DNA of 5,377 nucleotides from Rhizobacter sp. (lineage in GTDB: Bacteria; Pseudomonadota; Gammaproteobacteria; Burkholderiales; Burkholderiaceae_C). The translations under genes and the position numbers were made by a program. Positions 1 to 5,377 of this stretch are shown here, piece after piece (position 1 is the stretch's first letter; each line of letters starts with the position of its first letter). The stretch is taken from NCBI GenBank assembly GCA_025351675.1, contig JANXVK010000291.1, positions 1-5,377 on the forward strand, in the 5' to 3' direction. The notes beneath the pieces were generated by a model. That model had not been told where the DNA came from. It was given only the letters and a program-made list of their open reading frames with translations, and ran no database searches.

Positions 1-40
1 GCCTCGATGTCGTCTGGATGGGATGAAGCTGCTTCTGTAG

Positions 41-66
41 TTCGCGTCATCGGGCAGGTCGGTTAC
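41..66 (-). promoter_or_regulatory. Leftward sigma-F-like ECF promoter
   Basis: Read on the minus strand, GTAACC (66 to 61) is followed by exactly 16 bases (60 to 45) and then CGAA (44 to 41). This equals the GTAACC-N16-CGAA motif that I recall for the ECF sigma factor SigF of Caulobacter, which controls bufferin (DUF2282/DUF692/DUF2063) operons. It would drive a gene lying left of position 1; no ATG or GTG start is seen on the minus strand in 1-40. The target may be the sigma/anti-sigma pair or another metal-stress gene, but that is inference. Confidence 0.6.
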
Positions 67-110
67 AGCCGACCAAAAAAGTTTGCGAATTGTGCGGTGT
101 GCTGTAACCG
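60..110. repeat. 10-bp inverted repeat holding both -35 boxes
   Basis: CGGTTACAGC at 60-69 and GCTGTAACCG at 101-110 are perfect reverse complements separated by 31 bases. Each arm contains the GTAACC -35 element of one of the two divergent promoters, so the extended match (GCTGTAACCG) probably reflects a shared sigma-factor recognition site and not a transposon end. The octamer TGCGAATT also occurs twice in direct orientation, at 84-91 and 124-131; the second copy contains the rightward -10 element. Confidence 0.6.
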
Positions 111-129
111 GCGGGCTGCGGTGTGCGAA
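104..129 (+). promoter_or_regulatory. Rightward sigma-F-like ECF promoter of the bufferin operon
   Basis: GTAACC at 104-109, 16 bases, then CGAA at 126-129. Motif and spacing match the sigma-F consensus as I recall it from Caulobacter metal-stress genes. Transcription would begin near 135-137, giving a leader of about 50 bases before the precursor start at 188. The position directly ahead of a DUF2282-DUF692-DUF2063-DoxX operon, the classical target of this sigma class, makes the call strong for a promoter read by eye. Confidence 0.72.
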
Positions 130-173
130 TTACCTTCGACCGCGCCATTTGGCAGGTTCTTCACTCAACCACC

Positions 174-177
174 GGAG
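174..177 (+). promoter_or_regulatory. Ribosome binding site of the bufferin precursor
   Basis: GGAG lies ten bases before the ATG at 188. It supports 188 as the true start and argues against the upstream ATGs at 7 and 83, whose reading frames give no family-like sequence before the signal peptide. Confidence 0.6.
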
Positions 178-187
178 TCAGCTCATC

Positions 188-474
188 ATGAACCGTTCCA
201 TCGCCATCACCGCATTCACGCTCACCGCCCTCGCTGCAGGCGCCGCCATGGCGCAGGACACCAAGCCCATGGCCGACAAGATGGCGGGATGGAGAAATGC
301 TACGGCGTCGCCATGGCCGGCAAGAACGACTGTAAGGCGGGTGCGGGCACCACGTGCGCCGGCACCTCCAAGGTCGACTATCAGGGCAACGCGTTCAAGG
401 CCGTGCCCGCCGGAACCTGCGTGACGATCAAGACGCCGAAGGGCACGGGTTCGATGACGGAAATGAAGTCCTGA
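188..474 (+). pseudogene. bufA: Bufferin precursor (DUF2282/BufA family), frameshifted
   Basis: Precursor of a copper-binding modified peptide of the bufferin class. From the ATG at 188 the first 34 codons give a Sec signal peptide (MNRS start, hydrophobic stretch, likely cut after AMA at residue 22) and an acidic/lysine linker. The family core, starting [15 protein letters not shown], is in another frame from 289 to the stop at 472-474. Adding one base to the GGG at 286-288 restores a 95-residue protein with cysteines at 38, 49, 57 and 78 (spacing 10, 7, 20) and rebuilds a GMEKC motif typical of the family. As printed, translation from 188 ends at 424 as a 78-residue product lacking all four core cysteines. 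The core frame has kept its coding sense to the stop, so the lesion is recent or a sequencing error in a G run. In known systems BufB/BufC convert core cysteines to thiooxazoles and the exported product sequesters copper. bufB follows after 16 bases. Family call confident; whether the lesion is biological is open. Confidence 0.85.
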
Positions 475-490
475 TTCGACGCGTACGGCA

Positions 491-1339
491 ATGACCCCCC
501 ACATGCTTTCCGGGCTTGGGCTGAAGCCCGAACACCACGAAGCGGCGTTGGCCTGCAGGTCGGAAGGCATGTGGTTCGAGGTCCATGCCGAGAACTACCT
601 CGTGCCCGGTGGTCCGCGCTTGCGCCTGCTTGAAGCCATTCGGGCGCTGCACCCACTGTCGTTGCATGGGGTGTCGCTCTCGCTCGCGGGTGATGCGCCG
701 CTGGCCCGCGAACACCTCGAACGCCTCAACGCGCTCGTTCGGCGGGTCGAACCGGCTCTGGTGTCGGAGCATCTGGCCTGGTCGGCGTGGAACGGGATGA
801 ACGTCCCCGACCTGCTGCCGTTCCCCCGCAGCAACGATGCGTTGCGGCGCATCGTGTCGAACATCGACCAGCTGCAATCGACACTGGGCCGATGCGTTGC
901 GATCGAAAACCCATCGCACTACTTGCGCATCGATGGTCACGAATGGGATGAGATCGAGTTCCTGAAGGAACTGGTTCGGCGCACCGGATGCGGCCTGCTG
1001 CTCGACGTGAACAACGTGTACGTCTCCTCGCGCAACCTCGGCTTCGATGCCTTCGACTACCTGGATCGCTTTCCTGGTGAACAGGTCATGGAGATTCATC
1101 TCGCCGGTCACACCGTGGATCCCGCGCTGGGCGACACACTGCTGATCGACTCGCACGATGCGCCGATTGCACCGCAGGTGTGGGGTCTGTATCGACACCT
1201 CGTCGAGCGCATCGGTGCCCGACCGACGCTGGTCGAGCGCGACGGCAATGTCCCCGCTTTCGATGCGTTGCTCGGGGAGTGCCACATCGCATCGACCGAA
1301 TTGCGTCGCATCGCCCAACTGACCGGGCTGCCATCATGA
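491..1339 (+). CDS. bufB: MNIO (DUF692) RiPP-modifying oxidase BufB
   Basis: Multinuclear non-heme iron-dependent oxidase, TIM-barrel fold, 282 residues, the normal family length. With its DUF2063 partner it modifies cysteines of the bufferin precursor in the cytoplasm before export. Visible family blocks in order: GLGLKPEHHE (8-17), FEVHAENYL (29-37), SLHGVSLSLAG (57-67), VSEHLAW (91-97), the IENPSHYL metal-site block (138-145), LLLDVNNVYVSSRN (169-182), EIHLAGH (201-207), IDSHDAP (219-225) and TLVERDGNVP (246-255). The His, Glu, Asn and Asp residues of these blocks include the expected iron ligands, so the enzyme looks intact. The start at 491 has no clear Shine-Dalgarno sequence; the ATG at 503 (residue 5) is an alternative. 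It follows the precursor by 16 bases, and its stop overlaps the bufC start (ATGA). Homologues act on other RiPP precursors (MbnB in methanobactin synthesis); the neighbours here specify the bufferin type. It corresponds to the gigA-type gene of Cupriavidus gold-induced operons. Confidence 0.93.
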   Translation: MTPHMLSGLGLKPEHHEAALACRSEGMWFEVHAENYLVPGGPRLRLLEAIRALHPLSLHGVSLSLAGDAPLAREHLERLNALVRRVEPALVSEHLAWSAWNGMNVPDLLPFPRSNDALRRIVSNIDQLQSTLGRCVAIENPSHYLRIDGHEWDEIEFLKELVRRTGCGLLLDVNNVYVSSRNLGFDAFDYLDRFPGEQVMEIHLAGHTVDPALGDTLLIDSHDAPIAPQVWGLYRHLVERIGARPTLVERDGNVPAFDALLGECHIASTELRRIAQLTGLPS

Positions 1340-2100
1340 GCGGCTCGTTCGCCGGCTTCCAGGCCAGCTTTGTCAAGTCACTGTTCGACCAGGATGCCGC
1401 GTCGCAATGGGCGACGCAGCCTGCGTTCGCGGTGTACCGCAACACGGTGATGAGTGGTTGCGTCGATGCGCTGCAGGCCAACTTTCCAAGTGTTGTCCGG
1501 CTCGTCGGCGTCGACTGGTTTCGCGCCGCCGCGGCGATCTACGTCCGGGCGCAACCGCCATGCGACGGACGACTGTTGATGTACGGCGAGACGTTTGCCC
1601 ACTTTCTTGCCGACTTCGAGCCAGCGCACGATCTTCGGTACCTGGCGGGTGTTGCCCGGCTGGACCGGTTCTGGATCGAAGCGCATACCGCCGAGGACGC
1701 ACCGGTGGTCGACAGCAGATGGTTGGCAGGTCTGTCGCCGGAGAGACTCGGTGTCCTGTTCCTGCTGCCTCATCCGGCCGCGCGCTGGTGCCTGTTCGAC
1801 GAGCTGCCGGTCTACTCGATCTGGGCAGCAAACCGGCTCGGCATCGAGACCACGGACGACATCGTCTGGCAGGGTGAAGGCGCTTTGCTGACCCGGTCGG
1901 TCGATGCCGTGGCGTGGCAGGCCCTCGACGCTTCCGGAGTTGCGTTTCTCGACGCCTGTGCTGAAGGCGACTCGCTTGCTGAGGCTGCAGGCGCTGCGTT
2001 GGGTGTGCACCCCGACGTCGACATTGCCGTCCTGCTTTCGCGCTTGTTGTCTGCCGGTGCGTTGATCTGTCCTGCCTCGAACGAAGAGAGAACTGCATGA
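1336..2100 (+). CDS. bufC: DUF2063 partner protein BufC
   Basis: Partner subunit that recognises the precursor and presents it to the MNIO enzyme in bufferin synthesis; it has no known catalysis of its own. The 254-residue product has the DUF2063 N-terminal domain at about 8-120: a helical start ([10 protein letters not shown]), [20 protein letters not shown] (32-51), [17 protein letters not shown] (53-69), [14 protein letters not shown] (81-94) and the [21 protein letters not shown] stretch (102-122). A C-terminal part (about 185-245) resembles the small helical, winged-helix-like domain seen in RiPP partner proteins. The ATG at 1336 overlaps the bufB TGA (ATGA) and no independent ribosome site is seen, so translation is probably coupled to bufB, fitting a BufB-BufC complex made in balance. 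An earlier in-frame ATG at 1180 would overlap bufB deeply and encodes no family sequence. Assignment rests on domain pattern plus operon context. Confidence 0.9.
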   Translation: MSGSFAGFQASFVKSLFDQDAASQWATQPAFAVYRNTVMSGCVDALQANFPSVVRLVGVDWFRAAAAIYVRAQPPCDGRLLMYGETFAHFLADFEPAHDLRYLAGVARLDRFWIEAHTAEDAPVVDSRWLAGLSPERLGVLFLLPHPAARWCLFDELPVYSIWAANRLGIETTDDIVWQGEGALLTRSVDAVAWQALDASGVAFLDACAEGDSLAEAAGAALGVHPDVDIAVLLSRLLSAGALICPASNEERTA

Positions 2101-2576
2101 ACCGCTCCGCCACCCTGTTGACGACCGCCATGAATGAAAACAGCCTCCGGGCCCGCTGGAACGCCGTTGCCAGCAGCCTGTCGCGATGCATCGGCCACGA
2201 TGTCCTGGCGCTTGCCAGCCGCATCTCGATCGCCGCCATCTTCTTTCTTTCCGGGCGCACCAAGGTTGATGGCGTTCTGCACATCACCGACGGTACCTAC
2301 GAACTTTTCCGAAGCGAATACAAGCTGCCTCTCGTTCCGCCGGAGGTGGCGGCGCACTTGACGACCTGTGCGGAGCATCTTTTCCCCGTCTTGCTCGTGC
2401 TCGGTCTCTTCACGCGGCTGTCCGCCTTGGCGCTGCTGGGCATGACCGTGACGATCCAGGTGTTCGTCTATCCCGACGCCTGGCCCACCCACCTGTCCTG
2501 GGCGGCATTGCTGCTCTACCTCATCGGCCGCGGCGCCGGCGCGCTGTCGTTCGACAAGCTCTTCAAACTGGCCTGA
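2097..2576 (+). CDS. bufD: DoxX-family inner-membrane protein BufD
   Basis: Small integral membrane protein of the DoxX family, 159 residues, commonly the last gene of bufferin and gig operons. Its exact job is not settled; roles in redox balance or in handling the modified peptide have been considered. Four hydrophobic segments are visible: about 34-52 (ending IFFLSGRTK), 93-106, 108-124 and 131-149. Family signatures include [11 protein letters not shown] (49-59), the [20 protein letters not shown] stretch (69-88), GLFTRLSA (103-110), QVFVYPDAW (121-129) and GALSFDKLF (148-156). The ATG at 2097 overlaps the bufC TGA (ATGA), with a modest GAGAG site at 2086-2090. An internal ATG at 2130 would remove 11 residues, but the overlap favours 2097. 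It is the last gene of the operon; the next gene converges on it. Confidence 0.9.
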   Translation: MNRSATLLTTAMNENSLRARWNAVASSLSRCIGHDVLALASRISIAAIFFLSGRTKVDGVLHITDGTYELFRSEYKLPLVPPEVAAHLTTCAEHLFPVLLVLGLFTRLSALALLGMTVTIQVFVYPDAWPTHLSWAALLLYLIGRGAGALSFDKLFKLA

Positions 2577-2590
2577 CGGGTTGTTTGAGG
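2561..2590. terminator. Possible bidirectional hairpin between converging operons
   Basis: CTTCAAACTGGCC (2561-2573) can pair with GGGTTGTTTGAGG (2578-2590) around a TGAC loop that includes the bufD stop codon. Thirteen paired positions contain two mismatches and two G-T pairs. No T-tract follows on either strand, so this is not a classical intrinsic terminator. It is reported because it spans the junction of two converging operons separated by only 33 bases, where some means of stopping transcription is expected. Confidence 0.25.
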
Positions 2591-2609
2591 TGACGCGAGC
2601 TGCTGCCTC

Positions 2610-3386
2610 CTATGCCGGCTGGTGCGCGGCCGGGTCTTGCTGAAAGAAGCCGCGCAGCAGTTCGTAGACGCGCGGATGCTCGGCGCGAAAATCGCGTGGC
2701 GCGACGAAGAAGGCCTCGGAGGCGACGGCGAAGAACTCTTCGGGCGCTTCGGCGGCGTACGGATCGAGCAGCGTCTCTTCGTTGGCGCCGATGCGCTCGC
2801 AGAACGCGTCGTACTCGGCGTCGAGCACGCGGGCCCACGCCTCCTGCGCGGCCCGATCGGGCAACGGCGGCACGCCGTCGGCCTCGCCGTCGCGCATGTC
2901 CATCACGTGCACGAACTCGTGGATCACGACGTTGTAGCCGACCTCGGCCGATTCGCCCGCTTCGTCGACATCGCGCCAAGCCAACATCACCGGCCCGCCG
3001 TGCATCGCCTCGCCGGAGAGTTCCTCCTCGTACGCGTGCACGACGCCGGCATCGTCGACGAACTCGCGCTGTGCGAGCACCGCGTCGGCATGCACGACGA
3101 TGCCCTTGAAGCCGTCGTACCAGCCCAGCCCGAGCTTCAGGGCCGGCAGGCAGGCCTGCGCGGCGATCGCGACAGCCATTTCGTCATCGACGTCCAGCCC
3201 CTGCGCGCCGGTGAACTCTTTGTCGGCGAGGAACAGCGTCGCCATGTCGCGCAGCTGCGCAAGCTCGGCCGCGTCGCGCCAGTTCAGGAACGGGAAGCGA
3301 GCCAGCGTGAGCCGCCACAGCGGGTCGGGAATCGCACGCCGCTCAAGCGTGCGGGTCTCGCGCCGGCGCCTGAGCCAGTCGCGCAC
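2610..3386 (-). CDS. mtfA: M90-family zinc peptidase MtfA (Mlc titration factor)
   Basis: Cytosolic zinc metallopeptidase which in enterobacteria binds the glucose repressor Mlc and so raises ptsG expression; its role in betaproteobacteria is less clear. Reading from GTG at 3386 gives 258 residues, close to the roughly 265 of E. coli MtfA. Visible landmarks: a basic N-terminus (RDWLRRRRE), the FLADKEFTGAQGLDV block (52-66), the zinc site VIHEFVHVMDM with HEFVH at 156-160, DGVPPLPDRAA (170-180), DPYAAEAPEEFFAVASEAFF (208-227), which supplies the third, glutamate ligand, and the end block HPRVYELLRGFFQQDP (237-252). The catalytic set looks complete. The open frame runs upstream to 4070, but that extension lies inside lpxH and resembles no MtfA sequence. 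The GTG sits two bases after the lpxH stop, so it is probably translated by re-initiation. Last gene of the operon, stop TAG at 2610-2612. Family call secure; start moderately secure. Confidence 0.92.
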   Translation of the reverse strand: MRDWLRRRRETRTLERRAIPDPLWRLTLARFPFLNWRDAAELAQLRDMATLFLADKEFTGAQGLDVDDEMAVAIAAQACLPALKLGLGWYDGFKGIVVHADAVLAQREFVDDAGVVHAYEEELSGEAMHGGPVMLAWRDVDEAGESAEVGYNVVIHEFVHVMDMRDGEADGVPPLPDRAAQEAWARVLDAEYDAFCERIGANEETLLDPYAAEAPEEFFAVASEAFFVAPRDFRAEHPRVYELLRGFFQQDPAAHQPA

Positions 3387-3388
3387 GG

Positions 3389-4180
3389 TCAGAGGGCCGA
3401 CGCGACCGCGTCGGCCAGCGCAAGACGCGTCCAATGGCCAGCTTCCCAGCGCATCACCTCGGCGCGCGGCGGGCCGCCATGGTCGAGGTCCCAGTCGCTC
3501 AGCACGTGGCGAACGTGCCCGGGTGCGAGCGTTTCGGTTCCGGGGCGATGCGTGTGCCCGTGAATCAGCGTCGGCGTGTCGTTCTCGGCCATCGCGCGCA
3601 GCGCGGTCGCAGCGTCGACATCGAACCACTCGCCGTGGTGCTCTGCCGCAGCGCGCTCGCTCTCCGAACGCAGGCTGCGCGCCATCAAGCGGCGTTCGGC
3701 CAGCGGCCTGGCGAGCACCTGCACCTGCCATGCCGGGTTGCGCACCTGGGCGCGAAAGCGCTGATAGGGCACATCGCCGACGCACCAGGCGTCGCCGTGC
3801 GTCAGCAGCACGCGTTCGCCGAAGGCGCTCAGCACGGTCGGGTCGGGCAGACCTTCGACACCGCAGGCCGCGAGCGTCTCGGCGCCGACCAGGAAGTCGC
3901 GGTTGCCGACCATGAAGAACAGCTTGCGTCGCGCCGCGGCCTCGGTCAGCACCGCTGCGCCATGCGCCTCGAAACCTTCGAAGCGCGCGTCGTCGCCGAC
4001 CCACGCCTCGAACAGGTCGCCGAGGAGGAAGACGGCGTCGGCAGTCGTGCTCAGCAGGTAACTCCGCCAAGCGGCGAACCCACGCGGCGTGTCGTTGGCG
4101 AGGTGGAGGTCACTGATGAAATCGATGCGCCGCCATTCGGCCGGCGCAACGATCTCGCGCGACGCGCGCAGGGCCTCCAC
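3389..4180 (-). CDS. lpxH: UDP-2,3-diacylglucosamine diphosphatase LpxH
   Basis: Hydrolyses UDP-2,3-diacylglucosamine to lipid X and UMP, the fourth step of lipid A synthesis, at the cytoplasmic face of the inner membrane; essential in most Gram-negatives that carry it. The 263-residue product shows the whole calcineurin-like dimetal site: SDLHL (23-27), GDLFEAWVGDD (54-64), GNRDF (92-96), LTHGD (126-130) and HGHTHRP (207-213). The middle region holds the LpxH-type helical cap (YQRFRAQVRNPAW, then LAERRLMARSLR). Start GTG at 4180, 19 bases after the ppiB stop; no ATG in this frame precedes the SDLHL motif, so a GTG start is needed. No strong Shine-Dalgarno sequence is visible. mtfA begins two bases after the TGA stop. 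The ppiB-lpxH pairing is familiar in betaproteobacteria. Confidence 0.96.
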   Translation of the reverse strand: MEALRASREIVAPAEWRRIDFISDLHLANDTPRGFAAWRSYLLSTTADAVFLLGDLFEAWVGDDARFEGFEAHGAAVLTEAAARRKLFFMVGNRDFLVGAETLAACGVEGLPDPTVLSAFGERVLLTHGDAWCVGDVPYQRFRAQVRNPAWQVQVLARPLAERRLMARSLRSESERAAAEHHGEWFDVDAATALRAMAENDTPTLIHGHTHRPGTETLAPGHVRHVLSDWDLDHGGPPRAEVMRWEAGHWTRLALADAVASAL

Positions 4181-4199
4181 GACTCGGTTCGTGTGGGCG

Positions 4200-4703
4200 T
4201 CAGGCGACGCGCGACGCCTTGACGATCGTCACGTCGTCGAGCGGCACGTCGCCGTGGCCGCCTTTGTTGCCGGTGCGGACCTTCTCGATCGCGTCGACCA
4301 CGTCGTTGCCCGACACCACCTTCGCAAATACCGCGTAGCCCCAGCCCGAAGCGGTCTCGGCGCTGAAGTTCAGGAAGTTGTTGTCGGTCGCGTTGATGAA
4401 GAACTGCGAGCTGGCCGAGTGCGGCGCCGAGGTGCGCGCCATCGCCAGCGTGTACTTGTCGTTCTTCAGGCCGTTGTTGGCCTCGTTCGTGATCGTCGCC
4501 TTCGTGGCCTTCTGGCGCATGCCGGGTTCGAAGCCGCCGCCCTGGACCATGAAGCCGGGGATCACGCGATGGAACACCGTGCCGTCGTAGTGGCTGGCGT
4601 CGACGTACTCGAGAAAATTCTTCGACGAGATCGGCGCCTTGGCGTCGTCGAGTTCGACGCGGATCATGCCCTTGCTGGTTTCGATGTCGACTTGCGTGCC
4701 CAT
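4200..4703 (-). CDS. ppiB: Cytoplasmic cyclophilin peptidyl-prolyl isomerase PpiB
   Basis: Catalyses cis-trans isomerisation of X-Pro bonds. The 167-residue product has no signal peptide and starts directly with the beta strand [14 protein letters not shown], so it should act in the cytoplasm. Cyclophilin landmarks: [14 protein letters not shown] (44-57) with the catalytic Arg46, [19 protein letters not shown] (86-104) and [20 protein letters not shown] (120-139). The position matching the drug-contact tryptophan of human cyclophilin A is not obviously Trp, as is usual in bacterial proteins. The frame is open upstream to 4868, but that part is inside ppiA; the ATG at 4703 has a good GGAG site and restores the family N-terminus. 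Only one base separates it from the ppiA stop. Closely related to its neighbour ppiA, so the pair probably arose by duplication or has long been kept as a tandem pair. Confidence 0.95.
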   Translation of the reverse strand: MGTQVDIETSKGMIRVELDDAKAPISSKNFLEYVDASHYDGTVFHRVIPGFMVQGGGFEPGMRQKATKATITNEANNGLKNDKYTLAMARTSAPHSASSQFFINATDNNFLNFSAETASGWGYAVFAKVVSGNDVVDAIEKVRTGNKGGHGDVPLDDVTIVKASRVA

Positions 4704-4704
4704 G

Positions 4705-5274
4705 CTATTTCTCCAAGGTGGCGTGTGTGATGGTGATGGGCAGGTTGGGCACATCGTTGTGCGGGCCCTTGCTGCCGGTGGGCACGGCGCGGATCTTGTC
4801 GACCACGTCCATGCCCGAGATGACCTTGCCGAATACGGCGTAGCCGTCGACGCCGGCCTTGCTGCCATCGAGGCGAAGGTTGTCGTTGACGTTGACGAAG
4901 AACTGCGCGGTCGCCGAGTTCGGGTCGCCGGTGCGCGCCATCGCGACGCTGCCGCGCACGTTGCTCAGACCGTTCTCGCTCTCGAGCGGGATCGGCGCGC
5001 GCGTGGCCTTCTCTTTCATGTCGGCGGTCATGCCGCCGCCTTGGATCATGAAGCTCGGGATCACGCGATGAAAGACCGTGCCGTTGTAATGGCCGGCGCT
5101 CACGTACTTCAGGAAGTTTTCGACCGTCTTCGGCGCTTTCGCGGCGTCGAGTTCGATCACGATGTCGCCGGCCGAGGTGGCGAGCTTGACCTTTTGCGCG
5201 TAGGCCGACGACGCGACACACAGCGCGAGCGCGACGGCTGCGCGGCCGATCCAGCGTGAGGGGGAGTGGGTCAT
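4705..5274 (-). CDS. ppiA: Periplasmic cyclophilin peptidyl-prolyl isomerase PpiA
   Basis: Exported prolyl isomerase helping proteins fold in the periplasm. The 189-residue product begins with a Sec signal peptide: Arg-bearing N-region (SRWIGR), hydrophobic core ([12 protein letters not shown]) and a likely cut after AYA at residue 26. The mature part is a cyclophilin domain: [14 protein letters not shown] (68-81) with the catalytic Arg70, [19 protein letters not shown] (110-128), and [18 protein letters not shown] (144-161). Length and features match E. coli PpiA. The ATG at 5274 is chosen because it places the signal peptide at the N-terminus; the ribosome site before it is weak (AGAAAG). 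The last codons (TTG GAG AAA TAG) also serve as the ribosome site for ppiB. It follows an unidentified gene after 28 bases, so it is probably not the first gene of its transcript. Confidence 0.95.
   Translation of the reverse strand: MTHSPSRWIGRAAVALALCVASSAYAQKVKLATSAGDIVIELDAAKAPKTVENFLKYVSAGHYNGTVFHRVIPSFMIQGGGMTADMKEKATRAPIPLESENGLSNVRGSVAMARTGDPNSATAQFFVNVNDNLRLDGSKAGVDGYAVFGKVISGMDVVDKIRAVPTGSKGPHNDVPNLPITITHATLEK
4711..4714 (-). promoter_or_regulatory. ppiB ribosome binding site inside the ppiA end
   Basis: GGAG (minus strand) lies seven bases before the ppiB ATG and overlaps the final Leu-Glu codons of ppiA. It fixes the ppiB start at 4703 and suggests translational coupling of the two isomerases. 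Confidence 0.7.
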
Positions 5275-5302
5275 GGGCAGTTTCTTTCTTCGTGATTGAG
5301 GT

Positions 5303-5377
5303 TCACTTCGCGGCGGCCGAGGCAGGTGAGGCCGCCTCGGCCACGCGCGGCGTGTACAGACCGCGACCCAACGCCAG
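5303..5377 (-). CDS. C-terminal end of an unidentified gene, cut by the window edge
   Basis: An open frame enters from the right edge and ends at TGA (5303-5305), giving 24 residues: [18 protein letters not shown] followed by ASAAAK. The low-complexity Ala/Ser/Pro tail is typical of a protein end and shows no domain. It lies 28 bases ahead of ppiA on the same strand, so it may share the transcript. In several Burkholderiales a tetratricopeptide-repeat protein gene precedes the paired cyclophilins, which makes that a possible identity, but nothing in these residues proves it. Confidence 0.5.
   Translation of the reverse strand: MALGRGLYTPRVAEAASPASAAAK
5315..5342. repeat. 9-bp inverted repeat in the unidentified gene end
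   Basis: GGCCGAGGC (5315-5323) and GCCTCGGCC (5334-5342) are perfect reverse complements with a 10-base loop. They encode part of the Ala-rich tail. No T-tract follows on the minus strand, so it is not an intrinsic terminator; a chance GC-rich hairpin is likely. Confidence 0.35.

Noticed and set aside
57..80. Hairpin GGTCGG / CCGACC next to a run of A
   Set aside because: On the plus strand it is followed by A, not T, and on the minus strand the T run comes before the stem, so it does not form an intrinsic terminator. It overlaps the leftward -35 box.
7..288. Open frame running from 7 into the bufferin core, and one starting at 83 ahead of the signal peptide
   Set aside because: The parts before 188 resemble no protein and cross the promoter; GGAG at 174-177 supports 188 as the start.
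428..1318. Long minus-strand open frame of 296 residues opposite bufB
   Set aside because: A shadow of a high-GC coding sequence; bufB on the plus strand has all MNIO family motifs, and this frame shows no recognisable domain.
1373..2287. Long minus-strand open frames opposite bufC and bufD
   Set aside because: Arginine-rich low-complexity translations without motifs, opposite well-recognised genes.
3387..4070. N-terminal extension of mtfA to 4070 as a fusion protein
   Set aside because: That stretch is lpxH read in another frame, rich in Arg and Ala, with no domain.
2622..4222. Several plus-strand open frames of 260-313 residues opposite mtfA and lpxH
   Set aside because: The minus-strand products have complete zinc-peptidase and phosphodiesterase motifs; the plus-strand frames are mirror artefacts of GC-rich codon use.
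1..5377. tRNA, rRNA, CRISPR array, insertion sequence or riboswitch
   Set aside because: No cloverleaf, regular repeat-spacer pattern, transposase motif or target duplication was recognised by eye on either strand.

Overview
The window looks like a piece of a high-GC betaproteobacterial chromosome, probably Burkholderiales. That placement is an inference from GC content, the style of the LpxH, MtfA and cyclophilin proteins, and the ppiA-ppiB-lpxH order; no marker gene fixes the taxon. It holds two converging blocks.

Left block (about 1-2576, plus strand) is a bufferin-type copper/metal-stress RiPP operon. It has a small secreted four-cysteine precursor of the DUF2282/BufA family, an MNIO enzyme (DUF692, BufB), a DUF2063 partner (BufC) and a DoxX-like membrane protein (BufD). 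bufB-bufC and bufC-bufD are joined by ATGA stop/start overlaps. The 187 bases in front hold no convincing gene but carry a striking control region. A perfect match to the ECF sigma-F type promoter (GTAACC, 16 bases, CGAA) points right into the operon. A second perfect match with the same spacing points left, toward a gene outside the window. The two -35 boxes lie in a 10-bp inverted repeat. The precursor gene itself is broken by a frameshift: the signal peptide is in one frame and the four-cysteine core in another. One missing G in a G run (286-288) would explain it.

Right block (2610-5377, minus strand) is a housekeeping operon read right to left: the tail of an unidentified gene, ppiA (secreted cyclophilin), ppiB (cytoplasmic cyclophilin), lpxH (lipid A synthesis) and mtfA (M90 zinc peptidase, regulator of Mlc). 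Gaps of 1, 19 and 2 bases between the four full genes suggest one transcript whose promoter lies beyond the right edge.

The blocks converge across a 33-base gap with an imperfect hairpin but no T-tract. Working model for the left block: metal stress frees the sigma factor, the operon is transcribed, BufB with BufC modifies cysteines of the precursor, and the exported peptide binds copper in the periplasm, with BufD as accessory membrane protein. If the frameshift is real, this copy makes the enzymes without a usable substrate from this locus. The system type is known; the frameshift and the divergent twin promoter are the points most worth following up.
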